NCBI GenBank assembly: GCA_026129905.1
Contig: JAHCHE010000018.1
Span: 124,001 to 188,000, forward strand
Direction: 5' to 3'
Origin: Bryobacteraceae bacterium
GTDB lineage: Bacteria > Acidobacteriota > Terriglobia > Bryobacterales > Bryobacteraceae
Length of the DNA: 64,000 bases
Below the pieces are notes generated by a model. That model did no database searches. It had not been told where the DNA came from and saw only the letters and a program-made list of their open reading frames with translations. This document shows positions 53,673-63,577 of this stretch, piece after piece (within the stretch, counting starts at the first letter, position 1; every line of letters starts with the position of its first letter). Both the position numbers and the translations under genes were made by a program.

Positions 53673-55709
53673 TTACCGCAGCAGTTCCAGCTCTTGCTTC
53701 ACCTGGGGGATGATCTGCGCGTACTGGCGCGGGGGGGCCTTGGCGATGAAGGCCTCGAAGCACTTGCGAGCCTGGTCGTTGGCCCCCATCATCTTGTAGA
53801 TCAGGCCGAGGTTGAGCTGCGCTTCCACCAGGTCCGGGTCCAGCCGCACCGCTTTTTCGAAGTTCTCCCGGGCCGCCGGCACATCGCGCTTGCCGATGGC
53901 GATCAGCCCGAGTCCGTTATAGGCTGCCGGGTACTCCTCGCCGGTGGCCAGAATCCACTTGAAGGCGCGCTCGGCGTCGGGTACGCGACCGCTCTCCAGG
54001 TACGCCGTCGCCAGGTTGCTCTGGCTTTCGACGTCGGCCGGATTGAGTTGGGCGGCCTTCTCATATGACGCGATCGCTTCCGTCTTATTGCCCTCGCGCA
54101 GGTAAAGATCCGCGATCCGGGAATGCAGGCGCCCGCTTCGGATGCCTTTCTCCAGGCCGGTCTTGTACAGGGCCATCGCCTCGCGAAACTGTCCCATCTT
54201 CTCGAGTTCGCCGCCCAGGTGGTAGTAGAGCGACGGGTTGGTGGGATCCTGCTGGAGCGCCTCGCGCAGAAGCTGGGCGCGCTTCGGCCGCGGGATCTTC
54301 GAGTCGGCGCTCACCGCCACCTGGACGGTGTTGAGAATGCCGACGCGGTCCTTCGGGTCGATGCCCTGGCCGGTCAGTTCGTATTCGCGCGAGGAAAAGC
54401 CGCTCAGGTATCCGAGCGTCTTCAACTGGCTCATCGTCTTCTGATCGAGCAGGCTGGTCTGCACCTTCTCCGACGTTCCGCTTCCGTGAACGGCGATCAG
54501 CGACTGCAACTGCTGTTTCAGTTCCTGCGCTTCGGCGGCGTTCGTGGCGATGACGTTGTTGCGCTCGTGCGGGTCCTGCTCCAGGTCGTACAGCTCCGGC
54601 TTCGGCGCCTGGATGTACTTCCACTTCGTCGTCCGGACCGCGCGCAGCTCCGACCAGCCCATGTTCATTTTGGGAAACAGCGTCTCGGCGTACGCGTAGG
54701 TTGTCGGAACCTCTTTCCCGCTGAACGCCGGCGTGAGGGACGTCCCCTGCACATCGGCCGGCGCCGTGCCGCCCATGAGGTCCATCAGCGTGGGGAGCAG
54801 GTCAATCGTGCGCGCCTGCTGCTTCACGCGGACTCCGGCGGGCACGCCCGGTCCGGCCAGCATGAAAGCAATGCGCAGGGTCGCGTCATACAGGAAAACG
54901 CCGTGCGTGTATTCACCGTGCTCCCCGAGGCTCTCGCCGTGGTCCGACAGGACGGCGATCACCGTGTTGCCGGGAGCCTTCTTCTCCACCTCGGCGAACA
55001 GCCGGCCCAGTTCCCGGTCGACGTAGGCGATCTCGCCGTCGTAGGGATCCTCGAACTTCTTGTCGAAGGGAGCGGGCGGCTCGTACGGCAGGTGCGGATC
55101 GAAAACGTGGACCCAGAGGAAGAACGGCTTGCCCGACTGACTGTTCAGCCAGCCGATCGCGCGGTTCACCACCTCTTCCGCCGGGCGTTCCGGATACTCG
55201 CGCGTCATCTGGCTCAGACCCGGCTTGGGCATCTGGTCGTCGTAGAGGGCGAAGCCCTGGCTGAAGCCGAACAGCTTCTTCAGCACGGACGCGCCGATGA
55301 AGGCCGCGGTGTCCCAACCCTGTTCCTGGACGATTTCCGCCAGCGTGACGGACGAAGACTGGAGGACGAAACCGCCGACGTTCCGCACCCCATGAACGTT
55401 GGGGTTCATGCCGGTGAACATGCTGGCGTGGGACGGCGGCGTGAGCGGCGTTTCGGCGGCCGCGTTTTCAAACAACGTTCCGCCCCGGGCGAGCGCGTCC
55501 AGGACGGGCGTTTCGGCCTTGGCGTACCCGTAGCAACCGAGGCGGTCGGCTCGCATCGTGTCGATGGTCACCACCAGCAGGTTGACGGGCCGCAGTTTGC
55601 CCGGATGCCCGCCCGCCGCATCCTCGCTCTTGGTTCCGCATGAACCAAGGAGGAGGAGCGCCAGAATGAACGGGCAATGACGCAGGCCGGAACCGCGACG
55701 CAGGATCAT
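53673..55709 (-). CDS. S2: lipoprotein of the sulfatase/AP superfamily with C-terminal TPRs
   Basis: Seen: 678 residues behind the ribosome site GAGGGAGA. Lipobox LLGSC with acylated Cys24. AP-superfamily domain at about 42-460: NLLVVTIDTMRADRLGCYGY, LTPPSHASMFTG, LWVHVFDPHLPY, VLSDHGESLGEHGEYTHG. As in S1 the nucleophile position is Thr (Thr90) rather than Cys or Ser. A linker (GIDPKDRVGILNTVQ) leads to four or more TPRs (FREAMALYKTGLEKG, TEAIASYEKAAQLNPADVES). S1 and S2 are full-length paralogues. It lies downstream of receptor T3 on the same strand, separated by an intrinsic terminator, so a receptor-S pairing occurs twice in the window. Confidence 0.82.
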   Translation of the reverse strand: MILRRGSGLRHCPFILALLLLGSCGTKSEDAAGGHPGKLRPVNLLVVTIDTMRADRLGCYGYAKAETPVLDALARGGTLFENAAAETPLTPPSHASMFTGMNPNVHGVRNVGGFVLQSSSVTLAEIVQEQGWDTAAFIGASVLKKLFGFSQGFALYDDQMPKPGLSQMTREYPERPAEEVVNRAIGWLNSQSGKPFFLWVHVFDPHLPYEPPAPFDKKFEDPYDGEIAYVDRELGRLFAEVEKKAPGNTVIAVLSDHGESLGEHGEYTHGVFLYDATLRIAFMLAGPGVPAGVRVKQQARTIDLLPTLMDLMGGTAPADVQGTSLTPAFSGKEVPTTYAYAETLFPKMNMGWSELRAVRTTKWKYIQAPKPELYDLEQDPHERNNVIATNAAEAQELKQQLQSLIAVHGSGTSEKVQTSLLDQKTMSQLKTLGYLSGFSSREYELTGQGIDPKDRVGILNTVQVAVSADSKIPRPKRAQLLREALQQDPTNPSLYYHLGGELEKMGQFREAMALYKTGLEKGIRSGRLHSRIADLYLREGNKTEAIASYEKAAQLNPADVESQSNLATAYLESGRVPDAERAFKWILATGEEYPAAYNGLGLIAIGKRDVPAARENFEKAVRLDPDLVEAQLNLGLIYKMMGANDQARKCFEAFIAKAPPRQYAQIIPQVKQELELLR

Positions 55710-55734
55710 GGTTTCTCCCTCAGCGTATCAGACG

Positions 55735-55765
55735 AAAAAAGGCCCTGACCATTTCGGCCAGGGCC
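55735..55765 (-). terminator. Intrinsic terminator after receptor T3
   Basis: Read on the minus strand: GGCCCTGGCC (55765-55756), loop GAAAT, GGTCAGGGCC (55750-55741), one mismatch, then TTTTTT (55740-55735). It sits between the T3 stop and the S2 start, the same arrangement as the terminator between T2 and P2. Confidence 0.85.
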
Positions 55766-55795
55766 CCGTGGTGAATGCGGATTAGCGCCGCGCGC

Positions 55796-58700
55796 TTACC
55801 ACTCGATGCGCGCGTCCAACTGAATCGTACGTCCCCCTCCGCCTTGGAGCAATTGTCCAAAGCCGGAGTCGCCGACGGTGGTTGTCACGAAGTAACGGTT
55901 GGTTCGATTGAACGGATTCGACATGGTCATTCCCAATTTGAGGTTCACCCGCTCGTAAAGGGGAAATGCCTTGGTCATGCGGAAGTCCTCCGAGGCGAAG
56001 TGAGGCCCCCGCACGCCGTCAATGAACCGTGGAGCCGTCCCGACCCTCAATGGCACGCCGTTGCCCGTTCGCGGACTATCCACAAAGGCGGCCGCGTTCA
56101 GGTACGGAGTCGGCTCGGTGTAATCCACCTTCGTCGGAGCGCCGCCGAGGGAGTACTGCTGCCCGGTCACGTCTGGCCGGATACCGCCGGAGAAACCGTC
56201 CGGCGCGGAGATGCCGCTCTGGCCGATCGAAATCGGGTCGCCCGAGCGGTAGTTCTGTACGGCGGCGAACTGCCATCCGCCGATGACGTAGTTGGCTGGG
56301 CCGAGGTCCCACCGCTTGCCTTTGCCGACGGGAATGTCGTAAACCCACGTTAGCTTGAAGCTGTGCGGGTAGTGGAAGCTGGCGATGGATCGCTCCAGGC
56401 CACGGTTGAAGTAGTCCTGCACCGTGGCGTAGTAAGCGCCCGGACCATTGCTGTCTACATAGGTAATCGTCTTCGACCACGTGTAGGCGCCCAGGAAGCT
56501 GAGCCCCTTGGTCAGGTGTTTTGTCACAGTCGTCTGGAAGGCGTGATAGTTGGAGTTGGAGTTGTAGGGGAACGCCTCCTGCACGCTGTAATACTGCGGG
56601 AAGGGCCGCATTGCCTGGGCAACCGTCGCGTCATCCGGAAAGTCGGCGTAAGGTTTGAATTCCGGGTGGTCGCCCACCTGGTCGATCAGGGTATCGCCGC
56701 GGCTGAGAAGAGTGGCGGGAAGGCCGTTCATCTCGCCGAAGACGAACGAACCCCAGAGCCTCGTCCCCTTGTTGCCGACATATGCCACTTCGAGGACGGT
56801 ATCTTGCGGCAACTGGTACTGTATCGTCAGGTTCCAGTTCTGCACGTAGCCCGGCCGGTTGGCATCGCGCGCCGTCGTTTGCGATGCGTCGAAGTTGCCG
56901 GAGGCTGGATCCGTGTTCGGGAGCGTTCCCCGGAAATCCGGGAACCGTTGATTGAGGTACATGGCCGGGTCGTCGACGAAGCCGGTCGGGCTGGACCGCG
57001 CCCTGACGGTGATGCCGCCATTGAAGCCGTAGGTGAAGCCGCCGTAGCCCCAGTCGTTGCGAATCGGGGGGGTGTTGGTCATGGCATATCCGCCGCGAAC
57101 GACCATTTTCGTCCCCGCCTGGTAAGCGAATCCGAGTCGCGGCCCGAACATCCGCCAGTAGGTGTCATGCGGCTTCCGTCCGAACACCAGGGCGCCGGGA
57201 AGGTTGCCTGCTTCGGGATTTGGCGTGTCCAGATCGATGTAGGACAACTGGTTGTCAACTTCGTAGAACGAGGGGATGATCTCCCAGCGAAGACCGAGGT
57301 TCATCGTCAGCCTGGGGGTGAGTTTCCAGTCGTCCATGGCATAGAAAGCGTGATGGGGTTGCCGGAACGCCGGATTCACGGTAGTGATTCCCCGGTTTGC
57401 CGAGTCGACGGCGCCGAGCAGGAAACTGGCGAACGCATGCCCGGTCTGATCAATGTAACCCGGCAAGTCCGTCGACCGCGAAGCGAATGTGAAAGCGCCC
57501 GGGCCCGACAAATCGACCGTGTCATAAAAGTAGCGCTTGAACTCGTACCCGAACCGGAAGCTGTGGCTGCCGCGGATCCAGGTCAGGTCGTCCTGCACGA
57601 CCCAACTTCCGTTAGTGCCCGTGCCATAGAAGCCGACGCCCATCCGACCCACGCTGCCTCCTAGCCACTCGCGCCCGCTGAAGCTGAAAGTCGGGAAATA
57701 GGAGTCCGCCGTATTCTGGATACCAATTTTGCCCGCCCAATCCACGCCGACGGTTTCCGGCGGCGCGCCGTTCTGGTTTCCGAACCGGTTGTATCCGCCG
57801 GCGAGGCGGTTGATGACGCTCGGCGAGATGGTGGAATTCAGGGACAGCCGGACCATGCGTCCGGGCGTCACCTGCCGCTGCCACGAACTGGTCGGAGTGC
57901 CCGGAATGGGCAGGTAGCGGGAGGAGCCGTTATTGTTGCGGTCCCGGTTGCTGTGGTTGTAGTACCCGGAGATCCGGTGCCGGTCCGAAATATTGTGATC
58001 GCCCTTCACGGCGATGATGTGAAGGTCGAAGAACGGTGAACTGGTACCGATCCGGTTGGTGTTGCGAACCATCGTGTTGAAGTCCGGATCGCGGATGCCC
58101 ACCTGGCTGATGACGTTGGCGGCAACCGGATTCCACTGGCTCTGCGGAATGACATTACCCACGAACGGGTCGCGAATCGGGTTTCCATCGGGTCCCAACC
58201 GTGTGCTGAGCGGATCGTAGATCTGGCCGAAGCGAATGTCGCGGCCAAGCGCGTCCTGGCCGATTACCGTGCCCGATTGGGAGTTTAACGTGAAGTTCGG
58301 ATCGAATAACCGGGAGAAATTCCCGGCTTTGAAATCCGTCGTCGGCAAGGTGACGAAGCCGTTGAAGGTCAATTCGTCGCGGTGGTCCTTCTCGAAATTG
58401 GTGAAGAAGAACGTCCGGTTACGGCCGTCGTACACCTTGGGAATGTAGACCGGGCCGCCGACCGAATAGCCGTAATTGTGCTCGCGCAGGCGCCCTTTCT
58501 TCAGGCCCTGCGTCTTGGCAGCCAAGTTCTTGGCGTTGAGCGCCTCGTTCTGACCGTAGTAAAAGGCCGATCCATGGATGTCGTTGGTGCCCGATTTAAT
58601 GCTGAAGTTAGCAACCGCCGTCTGCCCGCCGTTGTACTGCGCGCCGATGGCGCCGGTCGCCATCTTGAACTCGCCGATGGCCTCGGCCGACGGGCTGAAT

Positions 58701-59311
58701 TCGTTGTTATTGCCGCCCGACAGGTCCGCGCGTCCCACCGGGATGCCTTCGATCAGGATCTCGTGCGAGTACTCCTGTCCGCCGTTGATCGAACCTTTGA
58801 ACGTTCCGCCGGTGGTGCCGGGCAGGCTGCTGAAGATGAACTCCTGAATCTGCCGCTGGCCATCGCTGACGAATATCGGCCAGGCCTTGTATTCTTCCGT
58901 GGTGATGTAACGACCGATCTCCGCGGAACCCGACTCGAGCAGCGGAGCTTCCGCCGTCACGGTCACTTCTTCCGTGACCGCTCCCACCTCGATCGTGATG
59001 TTGACGGTTTGCACCTGCCCGACGCGGAGGATGACATTCTCCTGCGTCGCTGTCTTAAAGCCGGGCGCGCTCACCCGAAGCGAGTAGGTGCCCGATGGCA
59101 GGTACGGTAGCGTGTACGCCCCCGCGGAAGTGCTGGTGGTTCGCGACTCCACTCGGGTGGCGACGTTCGTGGCCACTACAGTCGTCCCCGGAACGACGGC
59201 GCCCGAGCTGTCCAGGATCGTGCCGTTCAGGGTACCGACTTGGCCTTGGCCCCAAGCAATGCCTAGCGAGACGACTAGGCACAAGAATACTGCTTTCCAA
59301 TTAATGGTCAT
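55796..59311 (-). CDS. Oar-like TonB-dependent outer-membrane receptor T3
   Basis: Seen: 1171 residues. Signal peptide MTINWKAVFLCLVVSLGIAWG, then a carboxypeptidase-regulatory-like domain (about 26-105; GTLNGTILDSSGAVVPGTTV), plug (SINGGQEYSHEILIEGIPVG, FSIKSGTNDIHGSAFYYGQ) and barrel ending in IQLDARIEW with the terminal aromatic typical of outer-membrane barrels. It belongs to the same superfamily as T1 and T2 but is much more distant from them than they are from each other, so it probably takes a different ligand. Ribosome site GAGGA lies 9 bases before the ATG. Paired with S2 rather than with a P-type enzyme. Confidence 0.88.
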   Translation of the reverse strand: MTINWKAVFLCLVVSLGIAWGQGQVGTLNGTILDSSGAVVPGTTVVATNVATRVESRTTSTSAGAYTLPYLPSGTYSLRVSAPGFKTATQENVILRVGQVQTVNITIEVGAVTEEVTVTAEAPLLESGSAEIGRYITTEEYKAWPIFVSDGQRQIQEFIFSSLPGTTGGTFKGSINGGQEYSHEILIEGIPVGRADLSGGNNNEFSPSAEAIGEFKMATGAIGAQYNGGQTAVANFSIKSGTNDIHGSAFYYGQNEALNAKNLAAKTQGLKKGRLREHNYGYSVGGPVYIPKVYDGRNRTFFFTNFEKDHRDELTFNGFVTLPTTDFKAGNFSRLFDPNFTLNSQSGTVIGQDALGRDIRFGQIYDPLSTRLGPDGNPIRDPFVGNVIPQSQWNPVAANVISQVGIRDPDFNTMVRNTNRIGTSSPFFDLHIIAVKGDHNISDRHRISGYYNHSNRDRNNNGSSRYLPIPGTPTSSWQRQVTPGRMVRLSLNSTISPSVINRLAGGYNRFGNQNGAPPETVGVDWAGKIGIQNTADSYFPTFSFSGREWLGGSVGRMGVGFYGTGTNGSWVVQDDLTWIRGSHSFRFGYEFKRYFYDTVDLSGPGAFTFASRSTDLPGYIDQTGHAFASFLLGAVDSANRGITTVNPAFRQPHHAFYAMDDWKLTPRLTMNLGLRWEIIPSFYEVDNQLSYIDLDTPNPEAGNLPGALVFGRKPHDTYWRMFGPRLGFAYQAGTKMVVRGGYAMTNTPPIRNDWGYGGFTYGFNGGITVRARSSPTGFVDDPAMYLNQRFPDFRGTLPNTDPASGNFDASQTTARDANRPGYVQNWNLTIQYQLPQDTVLEVAYVGNKGTRLWGSFVFGEMNGLPATLLSRGDTLIDQVGDHPEFKPYADFPDDATVAQAMRPFPQYYSVQEAFPYNSNSNYHAFQTTVTKHLTKGLSFLGAYTWSKTITYVDSNGPGAYYATVQDYFNRGLERSIASFHYPHSFKLTWVYDIPVGKGKRWDLGPANYVIGGWQFAAVQNYRSGDPISIGQSGISAPDGFSGGIRPDVTGQQYSLGGAPTKVDYTEPTPYLNAAAFVDSPRTGNGVPLRVGTAPRFIDGVRGPHFASEDFRMTKAFPLYERVNLKLGMTMSNPFNRTNRYFVTTTVGDSGFGQLLQGGGGRTIQLDARIEW

Positions 59312-59325
59312 CTAGATTTGTCCTC

Positions 59326-59342
59326 TTGCGCGTTGCGCGCAA
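59326..59342 (-). promoter_or_regulatory. Hairpin in the T3 leader next to the ribosome site
   Basis: TTGCGCG (59326-59332) and CGCGCAA (59336-59342) form a perfect 7-base stem with a 3-base loop. In the T3 transcript it ends immediately before the GAGGA ribosome site, so it could affect translation. Confidence 0.5.
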
Positions 59343-59392
59343 CTTCAAAGACCCCAAACTCATATCGTCGCGTCCTTCTCGTTCCATTAACA

Positions 59393-59442
59393 AGAACGCG
59401 TTCTGACCAATAGAAATACACCCGCGCGGAGGCCGTTGTCAA
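59393..59442 (-). promoter_or_regulatory. T3 promoter with a 12-base palindrome at the start site
   Basis: On the minus strand: perfect TTGACA (59442-59437), 18 bases, then TATTTC (59418-59413) as a weak -10. Right at the expected start lies AGAACGCGTTCT (59393-59404), an exact 12-base palindrome with a central CG, a layout common in LacI-type operators. Binding protein unknown. Confidence 0.5.
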
Positions 59443-59615
59443 CCGGGAGGGTAGTGGGATCGTACTAGCCTGTCCGCTGTCGCTGGGAGTCTGTACATTT
59501 CGCGGGGCGTTGTGGGTCTCAGAAGTGGGGCAAACCTCCAGGGTTGCGAGCCGGTTTTCAACCGGCTTCCGGCACGCTTATCCTGCCGGGCCAACCGGCC
59601 CCACAGGTGCGCCGC
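59443..59615. other. Gap between the T3 promoter and uvrA with two hairpins
   Basis: AGCCGGTT (59549-59556) pairs with AACCGGCT (59560-59567), and GGGCC (59588-59592) pairs with GGCCC (59597-59601). Both lie just beyond the 3' end of uvrA and could help end its transcript, though neither has a T-run. No gene is supported here. Confidence 0.5.
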
Positions 59616-62396
59616 TCAGCCGATCCCCAGAGCCCGCAGGAAGCGGCCCGTGTAGCTTGCCTCGACCGCCGCGATTTCCTCGGGAGTTCCCTGGCCGACG
59701 ATGCGCCCTCCGGCGTCGCCGCCCTCCGGACCGAGGTCGACCATCCAGTCGGCGGAGCGGATGACCTCGAGGTTGTGCTCGATGATCAGCACGCTGCCGC
59801 CGGAACGGATCAGCCGCTGGAAGGCGTCGAGCAGCTTCGCGATGTCGTCGAAGTGCAGTCCGGTGGTCGGCTCGTCGAACAGGAAGAGGGTTCCTTTCGA
59901 CGATGCCTGCGACAGGTGCGTCGCCAGCTTCACCCGCTGCGCCTCTCCACCGCTCAGAGTCGTCGCCGATTGCCCGAGGCGCAAATATCCGAGCCCGACG
60001 TCCTCCAGCATCCGGAGCTTGCCCACGAGGCGCGGAACGTCGCTGAAGAACGCCAGCGCCTCGTGAACGGTCAACTGGAGGACTTCGTGGATGTTGAGGC
60101 CGTGGTAGCGGACGTCGAGGATGCTGCTCTTGTACCGCGTGCCCTTGCACTCCTCGCACACCAGTTCAACGTCGGCGAGGAATTGCATCTCCACCGTCAC
60201 CGTGCCGTCGCCCTGGCAGGTCTCGCACCGCCCCCCCGGAACGTTGAACGAGAAGTGGCCGGCGGTATACCCGTGCCGGTCCGCTTCCACCGTCGAGGCG
60301 AACAACTCGCGGACGATATCGAAGCCCTTAATATAGGTAACCGGGTTGGACCGCGGCGTGCGCCCGATCGGCGACTGGTCCACCAGCACCACGCCGGTGA
60401 GCAATTGCGAGTTCTCCACCGCGCGCCACGTGCGGCCTTCCAGCGCTTCCGGCCACTCTTCTTCGGCGCCGGTCGCCTCCCGGCCGAAGTGGGACTTCAG
60501 CGCCTTGTACATCACGTCGTAAACCAGCGACGACTTGCCGGAGCCCGAGACGCCCGTGACCACCACCATCATGTCCAGCGGCAGGTCCACGTCGATGTTC
60601 TTCAGGTTGTGGGCGCGGGCGCCGCGAAAGCGGACCACCCGCTTGCGATTTACCGGACGCCTCCGGGTGAGGCGGGAGGCCGCGAATTCGCCGCGCAGGT
60701 AGCGCCCGGTTAGCGACGCGGCGCCGTTCTTGAGCAGCGCGCCGTACCCTCCCTCGAAGATCACCCGGCCGCCGTTCTCGCCGGCGCCGGGCCCAAGGTC
60801 GATGATGTGGTCGGCGGCGCGCATCACGTCGGCGTCGTGCTCGACCACCACAATCGTGTTGCCAAGGTCCCGCAGTTCCTCGAGGATTCCGATCAGCCGT
60901 CCCGTGTCGCGCGTGTGGAGCCCGATGGAAGGCTCGTCCAGAACGTAGCAGGCGCCCACCAGGCGCGAGCCCAGGCAGGTGGCCAGTTGGATGCGCTGCG
61001 ACTCGCCGCCGGACAGCGTCGCCGACAACCGGTCGAGCGTCAGGTATTGGAGGCCGACGTCGTTGAGAAACTTGAGACGCTGCCGGATTTCGATCAGCAC
61101 CTTGTCGGCAACCGCGCTCTCCTCGGGGCTCAATTCCAGCGCGTCGAAGAACGCGTACGCTTCCTCGATGTTCATGGCCGTAACCTCGGCCACGGTCTTG
61201 CCGCCGACGCGAACATACAGGGCTTCTTTCCGCAAGCGGGCGCCGCGGCACTCCGGGCAGTCGGCGTAACCCCGGTACCGGCTCAGAAACACGCGCACGT
61301 GGACCTTATATTTCTTCCGCTCGATCTCTTCAAACGAGCGCCGGACCGCCGCCTGAACGATCAGCTTCTCCTGCTGGTCCAGCTCGGCGTAGGGGACTTT
61401 GAACCGAACCTGCCCGCGCGCGCTCCTCTTGAACTCGGCGTAGAAGCCGACGTAATTCGGCTTGGTCCAGGGATCGATGGCCCCTTCGTCGAGCGAAAGA
61501 TAAGGATCGGGAATCACGCGGTTGATGTCGTAATCCACCGTGTTCCCGAAGCCCTGGCAGCGCGGGCAGGCGCCGAATGGGCTGTTGAAGCTGAACAGGC
61601 GCGGTTCCGGCTCGGTGAACTCCAGGTCGCAGCGCTTGCAGGCGAACTTCTCGCTGAATCGAATGCAGCGTTCGCCGGAGGCTTCCTCGAAGAGCGCCTC
61701 GCCGGCCTCGCGATAGCAGATTTCGGTGGTGTCCACAATCCGCTGGTGGAGGTCCCCCGAGACGGCGATGCGATCCACCAGCGAATAGAGCGGCTGGGAG
61801 AAGTCGATCTCCAGCAGCGACTCCGGCGTGGAGAACTCAAACGTGCGCCGGTCCTGATATAGGCGGTTGAAGCCCTTTTTTCGCAGCTCGAACAGGTGAT
61901 CGCGCAGCGCCTGCGTTCCCTGGCTTTGCGGGATGGGGAACAGCGCGTACCAGCGCGAGCCCCGCGGTTGGGCCAGCATCGACGCCGCGACATAATCCAC
62001 CGTGTCGCGCTGGACGCGCTCGCCGCACCGCGGGCAGAAGGTGCGCCCGGCCCGTGCGAACAGCAGCCGCAGGAAATCGTACAGCTCGGTCGAGGTGGCG
62101 ACGGTCGAGCGCGGATTGCGGGTGGTGTTCTTCTGCCGGATGGCCACCGGCGGCGCGATGCCGTCGATCTCCTCCACGTCGGGCTTCCCCATCCGCTCCA
62201 GGAACTGCCGCGCGTATGCCGACAGCGATTCCACGTACCGGCGCTGTCCCTCGGCATAGATGGTGTCGAAGACGAGCGAGGACTTCCCGGAGCCGGAAAC
62301 CCCTGTCACCACCGTCAGTTTGTTGTGCGGGATGTTCAGGGATAGCGACTTCAGGTTGTGAACGCGCGCGCCCCGGATGACAATGGATTCTTGCAC
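59616..62396 (-). CDS. uvrA: Excinuclease ABC subunit A
   Basis: DNA damage recognition ATPase of nucleotide excision repair. Seen: 926 residues, close to the usual 940. First Walker [21 protein letters not shown] at about 31-50, zinc module with CKRCDLEF and CPRCQGFG, first signature [17 protein letters not shown], second Walker A near 615 ([16 protein letters not shown]), zinc module [10 protein letters not shown] and CEECKGTRY, second signature [16 protein letters not shown], and Walker [14 protein letters not shown]. An extra zinc pair CPRCGERV is near 120. Divergent from mutY. Confidence 0.98.
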   Translation of the reverse strand: MQESIVIRGARVHNLKSLSLNIPHNKLTVVTGVSGSGKSSLVFDTIYAEGQRRYVESLSAYARQFLERMGKPDVEEIDGIAPPVAIRQKNTTRNPRSTVATSTELYDFLRLLFARAGRTFCPRCGERVQRDTVDYVAASMLAQPRGSRWYALFPIPQSQGTQALRDHLFELRKKGFNRLYQDRRTFEFSTPESLLEIDFSQPLYSLVDRIAVSGDLHQRIVDTTEICYREAGEALFEEASGERCIRFSEKFACKRCDLEFTEPEPRLFSFNSPFGACPRCQGFGNTVDYDINRVIPDPYLSLDEGAIDPWTKPNYVGFYAEFKRSARGQVRFKVPYAELDQQEKLIVQAAVRRSFEEIERKKYKVHVRVFLSRYRGYADCPECRGARLRKEALYVRVGGKTVAEVTAMNIEEAYAFFDALELSPEESAVADKVLIEIRQRLKFLNDVGLQYLTLDRLSATLSGGESQRIQLATCLGSRLVGACYVLDEPSIGLHTRDTGRLIGILEELRDLGNTIVVVEHDADVMRAADHIIDLGPGAGENGGRVIFEGGYGALLKNGAASLTGRYLRGEFAASRLTRRRPVNRKRVVRFRGARAHNLKNIDVDLPLDMMVVVTGVSGSGKSSLVYDVMYKALKSHFGREATGAEEEWPEALEGRTWRAVENSQLLTGVVLVDQSPIGRTPRSNPVTYIKGFDIVRELFASTVEADRHGYTAGHFSFNVPGGRCETCQGDGTVTVEMQFLADVELVCEECKGTRYKSSILDVRYHGLNIHEVLQLTVHEALAFFSDVPRLVGKLRMLEDVGLGYLRLGQSATTLSGGEAQRVKLATHLSQASSKGTLFLFDEPTTGLHFDDIAKLLDAFQRLIRSGGSVLIIEHNLEVIRSADWMVDLGPEGGDAGGRIVGQGTPEEIAAVEASYTGRFLRALGIG

Positions 62397-63516
62397 GCAG
62401 CAGCAACTCAGGCGAGAACACCCTCAGTATAAACAAGCCGGCGCGGGGCGGGAGGCGGAGACGGAGCACGGAACAGGGAACCGGGAAAGACAAGTCCGCG
62501 GGCGGTTGCTCGCCTGGTATGAGCGGGCGCGGCGTCCGCTTCCGTGGCGGATGACCAAGGACCCTTACCGCATCTGGGTGTCCGAGATCATGCTCCAGCA
62601 GACGCGGGTGGCCGCGGTAATCCCGTATTACGAGCGGTTTCTGCGGCGCTTTCCCGACGTGGAGGCTCTCGCCGCGGCGCCCGAAGAGTCGCTGCTCGAA
62701 AGCTGGAGCGGCCTGGGATATTACTTCCGCGCGCGCAACATGCAGAAGGCGGCGCGCCGCATTGTCGCCGCCGGGGCGTTTCCAACGGACTACGCTGCGA
62801 TCCGCGCGCTCGAAGGCATTGGCGACTACACCGCCGCCGCCATTGCCAGCATCTGTTTCGGCCAGCCCTACGCGGTCCTCGACGGCAATGTCCTGCGGGT
62901 ATTGAGCCGTATGGCCAACGACGCCGGCGACATCCGTTCGGGCGCCACGCGCCGCAGACTCGCGGCCATCGCGCAGCGGCTGCTCGACAGGCGCCACCCG
63001 GGCCCGTTCAACCAGGCGATGATGGAACTCGGCGCGACGGTCTGCGCCCCGAAGCAGCCTCGCTGTGGGGAATGCCCCATTGCGAGCGACTGCGAAGGCC
63101 GCCGGCGCGGCGTGGAGCGGCAGCTTCCGGTGAAGCTCGGCCGGACGCCGCCGCGCAAGATCGAAAAAACCTACCTGCTCATCGAGCGCCGCGGAAAGAT
63201 CCTGGTGAGGAAGCGGCCGTCCGACGCGTGCAAGCTGGCCGGTTTTTGGGAACTGCCCGACGGAGACGACTTGCCGGGAGCGACGCCGGGGGCCATCCTC
63301 GGCGAATTTCGTCACGCGATCACGAACCACCTCTACCGTTGCGCGGTGGTCGAGGCGAGCCTCCGCCGCGCGCCGGCGGGCTTCGAGTGGCTGTCGCGCG
63401 CCGAACTGGTGACGCGGCCGGTGACCACCGCCACGCGGAAGGCGCTGCTGATTTCCGAAGCCCGTTCGGCCGGGCCTGCTCCGCGCGGCGTCGGCCGAAG
63501 CGCCGCCGGGGGTTGA
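62377..63516 (+). CDS. mutY: A/G-specific adenine glycosylase
   Basis: Removes adenine mispaired with 8-oxoguanine. Seen: 379 residues from the ATG at 62377, which overlaps the uvrA start by 20 bases. The first 40 residues look unlike the family, so the real start may be later, for example a TTG near 62505 just before LAWYERARRPLPWR. Catalytic Glu70 lies in SEIMLQQTRV, the helix-hairpin-helix is LEGIGDYTAAAI, and Asp169 is in LDGNVLRV. The iron-sulfur loop has Cys223, Cys230, Cys233 and Cys239 (C-x6-C-x2-C-x5-C). The C-terminal NUDIX-like domain (about 255-365) recognises 8-oxoG. Both neighbours are DNA repair genes. Confidence 0.93.
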   Translation: MTMDSCTQQQLRREHPQYKQAGAGREAETEHGTGNRERQVRGRLLAWYERARRPLPWRMTKDPYRIWVSEIMLQQTRVAAVIPYYERFLRRFPDVEALAAAPEESLLESWSGLGYYFRARNMQKAARRIVAAGAFPTDYAAIRALEGIGDYTAAAIASICFGQPYAVLDGNVLRVLSRMANDAGDIRSGATRRRLAAIAQRLLDRRHPGPFNQAMMELGATVCAPKQPRCGECPIASDCEGRRRGVERQLPVKLGRTPPRKIEKTYLLIERRGKILVRKRPSDACKLAGFWELPDGDDLPGATPGAILGEFRHAITNHLYRCAVVEASLRRAPAGFEWLSRAELVTRPVTTATRKALLISEARSAGPAPRGVGRSAAGG

Positions 63517-63577
63517 TGCGCGCACGTTCCGGAAACGTCCACGCGCGGGTACACTGGGACGAGGCCATCCCGCCGTC

